Shown in pieces: positions 62,600-64,000 of a DNA stretch of 64,000 nucleotides (its first letter is position 1; each line of letters starts with the position of its first letter). Made by a program: the position numbers and the translations under genes. Where the stretch lies: the NCBI RefSeq assembly GCF_007741495.1, contig NZ_CP036262.1:1-64000 (forward strand), read 5' to 3'. The stretch is from Roseimaritima multifibrata (GTDB taxonomy: Bacteria > Planctomycetota > Planctomycetia > Pirellulales > Pirellulaceae). The notes beneath the pieces are model-generated. The model was not told the DNA's origin, searched no databases, and saw nothing but the letters and a program-made list of their open reading frames with translations.

Positions 62600-64000
62600 A
62601 TGCAACGTCTCACGTTTCTCTGGATCCTTGCTTTCTGCTCCGTTGGCTCGTTTCCGTGGGAGAGCACCGCGGTTGCGCAAATACCGGTGGAGGATGTTTG
62701 GCAATACACGTTCGAGCCGCCGGCTGGCGGGTGGTCCAAAGTTGATTTTGAGGATTCATCTTGGGCGACCGGCACCGCTGGCTTTGGAACGCATGGGACC
62801 CCTGCGGCAAGGATCGGCACCGTTTGGGATACCAGCCAAATCTGGCTCCGGAAATCTTTTCGAGTCTTAAACGTTCCGAAGCGATCCGCACTTCTGATTC
62901 ATCATGATGAAGACGCCGTTGTCTATCTGAACGGGAAGCAAGTTGCCTCTTTGAAAGGTTGGTCGGATCGCTACGACATCGTTGAATTGTCCCCAGAAGA
63001 TCAGCAGGTCCTGAAGTCTGGAGTAAACACTCTGGCGGTTCACTGTCGGCAGAATAACGGCGGGCAGTTTATTGACGTTCATGTTATCGATGTGGATGCG
63101 GTTCCTGTCCTTCCAAAGCCACCACGGATGACGAAGCCGTTTGCGTCGGAATTGTTGACGCAGTGGGGGGCTACTTTAACGCCTGAAAATGCCTGGACCG
63201 AGTATCCGCGGCCACAGCTTCGGCGTCCGGATTGGGTGAACCTGAACGGCGAGTGGCAATACGCGATCACATCGATCAAGCAAACAGAAGTTCCCGCCAA
63301 ATGGGACGGACCAATTTTGGTTCCCTTTTCCTTGGAATCGAAACTAGGGGGCGTTCAGTATTTGCTGGGCGATGATGAGGCGCTCTGGTACCAGCGTACT
63401 TTTATAGCGACCAAGGCCGCCGGAAAACGAACTTTACTGAACTTCGAAGCGGTGGATTACCACGCCGAAATCATTTTGAACGGTCGCCATGTTGGAACCC
63501 ATGTAGGAGGGAACGATCCCTTTTCGGTGGATGTTTCACTAGCCCTGCAAGACGGACAGAATCACTTGGTGGTGCGCGTGGAAGATGCCACCGAAAAATG
63601 GCAGCTGCGAGGTAAGCAGGCACTGCAACCCAACGGAATTTGGTACACGCGCGTTTCCGGAATCTGGCAAACGGTCTGGATGGAGCAAGTTGCGGATTCC
63701 TACATCGAAGACGTCACGATCCAGACGGATGCGGAGAGCCGTTCCATTCATCTGCACGTTGACTTCGCTGGTCGCGAAATGGCATCACCTCGTTTGAAAG
63801 TGAGCGTTTTTGATAGTGAGAAGGAGGTTGCCACCGCGGATACGCCGTCGAGGGAAGTTTCCATGACGATCCCAAATGCCAAGCTCTGGAGCCCCGATTC
63901 GCCTTATCTATATCAAATCAAGGTTCAGTTATTAGGTGAATCTGGCCAGGTTGTTGACACGATTGAAACCTATGCTGGAATTCGAACGATCGGGAAAGTG
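62600..64000 (+). CDS. Secreted glycoside hydrolase family 2 protein, 3' end beyond window
   Basis: The frame is open from the ATG at 62600 to the last base, giving 467 residues so far. It starts with a signal peptide (LTFLWILAFCSVGSF...AVAQ). An N-terminal module (about 30-165, FEDSSWATGTAGFGTHGT, HHDEDAVVYLNGKQV) resembles a carbohydrate-binding jelly roll. The family 2 sugar-binding domain follows (RRPDWVNLNGEWQYAITS, ALWYQRTFIA, NFEAVDYHAEIILNGRHVG, GIWYTRVSGIWQTVWME), then the start of the immunoglobulin-like domain. The catalytic barrel lies outside. Likely a beta-galactosidase or beta-glucuronidase relative. The upstream XylR-type gene is a probable regulator. Confidence 0.9.
   Translation, partial: MQRLTFLWILAFCSVGSFPWESTAVAQIPVEDVWQYTFEPPAGGWSKVDFEDSSWATGTAGFGTHGTPAARIGTVWDTSQIWLRKSFRVLNVPKRSALLIHHDEDAVVYLNGKQVASLKGWSDRYDIVELSPEDQQVLKSGVNTLAVHCRQNNGGQFIDVHVIDVDAVPVLPKPPRMTKPFASELLTQWGATLTPENAWTEYPRPQLRRPDWVNLNGEWQYAITSIKQTEVPAKWDGPILVPFSLESKLGGVQYLLGDDEALWYQRTFIATKAAGKRTLLNFEAVDYHAEIILNGRHVGTHVGGNDPFSVDVSLALQDGQNHLVVRVEDATEKWQLRGKQALQPNGIWYTRVSGIWQTVWMEQVADSYIEDVTIQTDAESRSIHLHVDFAGREMASPRLKVSVFDSEKEVATADTPSREVSMTIPNAKLWSPDSPYLYQIKVQLLGESGQVVDTIETYAGIRTIGKV

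Noticed and set aside
62494-62745. 83-codon plus-strand open frame before the GH2 gene
   Set aside because: It overlaps the signal peptide of the GH2 protein in another frame and lacks family content.
1-64000. CRISPR array, prophage, integrase or insertion-sequence transposase
   Set aside because: I looked for regular spacers, integrase and transposase motifs and phage genes and found none.

Overview
This 64 kb window comes from a planctomycete chromosome, most likely a member of the Pirellulaceae (Rhodopirellula and relatives). The basis is the mix of gene families: a BBP7-type outer-membrane protein with a Cys-rich N-terminus, a secreted sulfatase with a C-terminal PA14-like module, several secreted proteins of planctomycete type, a Tad pilus locus, a dispersed type II secretion system, and dnaA next to dnaN and a DciA-type gene. 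I see no tRNA, rRNA, CRISPR array, prophage or intact insertion sequence. The genus assignment is inference.

Layout. 1-3.3 kb: replication block dnaA - candidate oriC - dnaN - dciA, closed by a convergent Ser/Thr kinase. 4.3-9.1 kb: purF with an upstream nucleotidyltransferase-HD fusion (one leftward operon), then glyA and a stand-alone response regulator. 9.1-9.7 kb: non-coding, with a 48-bp perfect palindrome inside a larger imperfect inverted repeat. 9.7-14.2 kb: a very large secretin and an SMP-30/gluconolactonase. 14.3-17.2 kb: a compact fatty-acid-like set (FabZ, long ACP, FabZ-like paralogue without the catalytic His, ketosynthase), split by an internal terminator. 17.4-24 kb: proB, a 65-residue protein, comF, DUF502, Trm112-like, a metallopeptidase and an ankyrin lipoprotein.

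24-31 kb: leftward Tad operon (cpaE/tadZ - tadA - tadB - tadC - tadE - tadE - tadG) without pilin, prepilin peptidase, CpaB or secretin genes. 31.5-34.6 kb: clpX and a UbiA-family prenyltransferase. 34.8-37 kb: five pseudopilin genes in gspG-H-I-J-K order with one unusually long out-of-frame overlap. 37.1-39.3 kb: moeA, mobA and an AhpD-like gene. 39.6-47.1 kb: asnB, glgC, a diguanylate cyclase, a TlpA-like thioredoxin, a secreted propeller-like protein, a CYTH protein and a small Cys-rich secreted protein.

47.4-52.1 kb: gspL-gspM-gspD with a convergent PilP/GspC-like lipoprotein gene; with the 34.8 kb pseudopilins this gives most of a type II secretion system lacking only the GspE/GspF motor in this window. 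52.5-57.9 kb: sulfatase, ferredoxin-NADP reductase, zwf and a SpoU methyltransferase. 58.1-61.2 kb: a secreted protein with a CpaC-N-like and BON-like C-terminus, carrying a nearly perfect 180-bp tandem duplication, followed by the BBP7 protein. 61.3-64 kb: a XylR-type AraC regulator directly upstream of a glycoside hydrolase family 2 gene that runs off the window.

The strongest leads for new biology are the His-less dehydratase/long-ACP/ketosynthase cluster, the nucleotidyltransferase-HD fusion with purF, the split T2SS with its overlapping gspI, the Tad locus whose CpaE has no P-loop, and the nested palindromic element at 9.3 kb. All functions are read from sequence motifs; no database search was possible.
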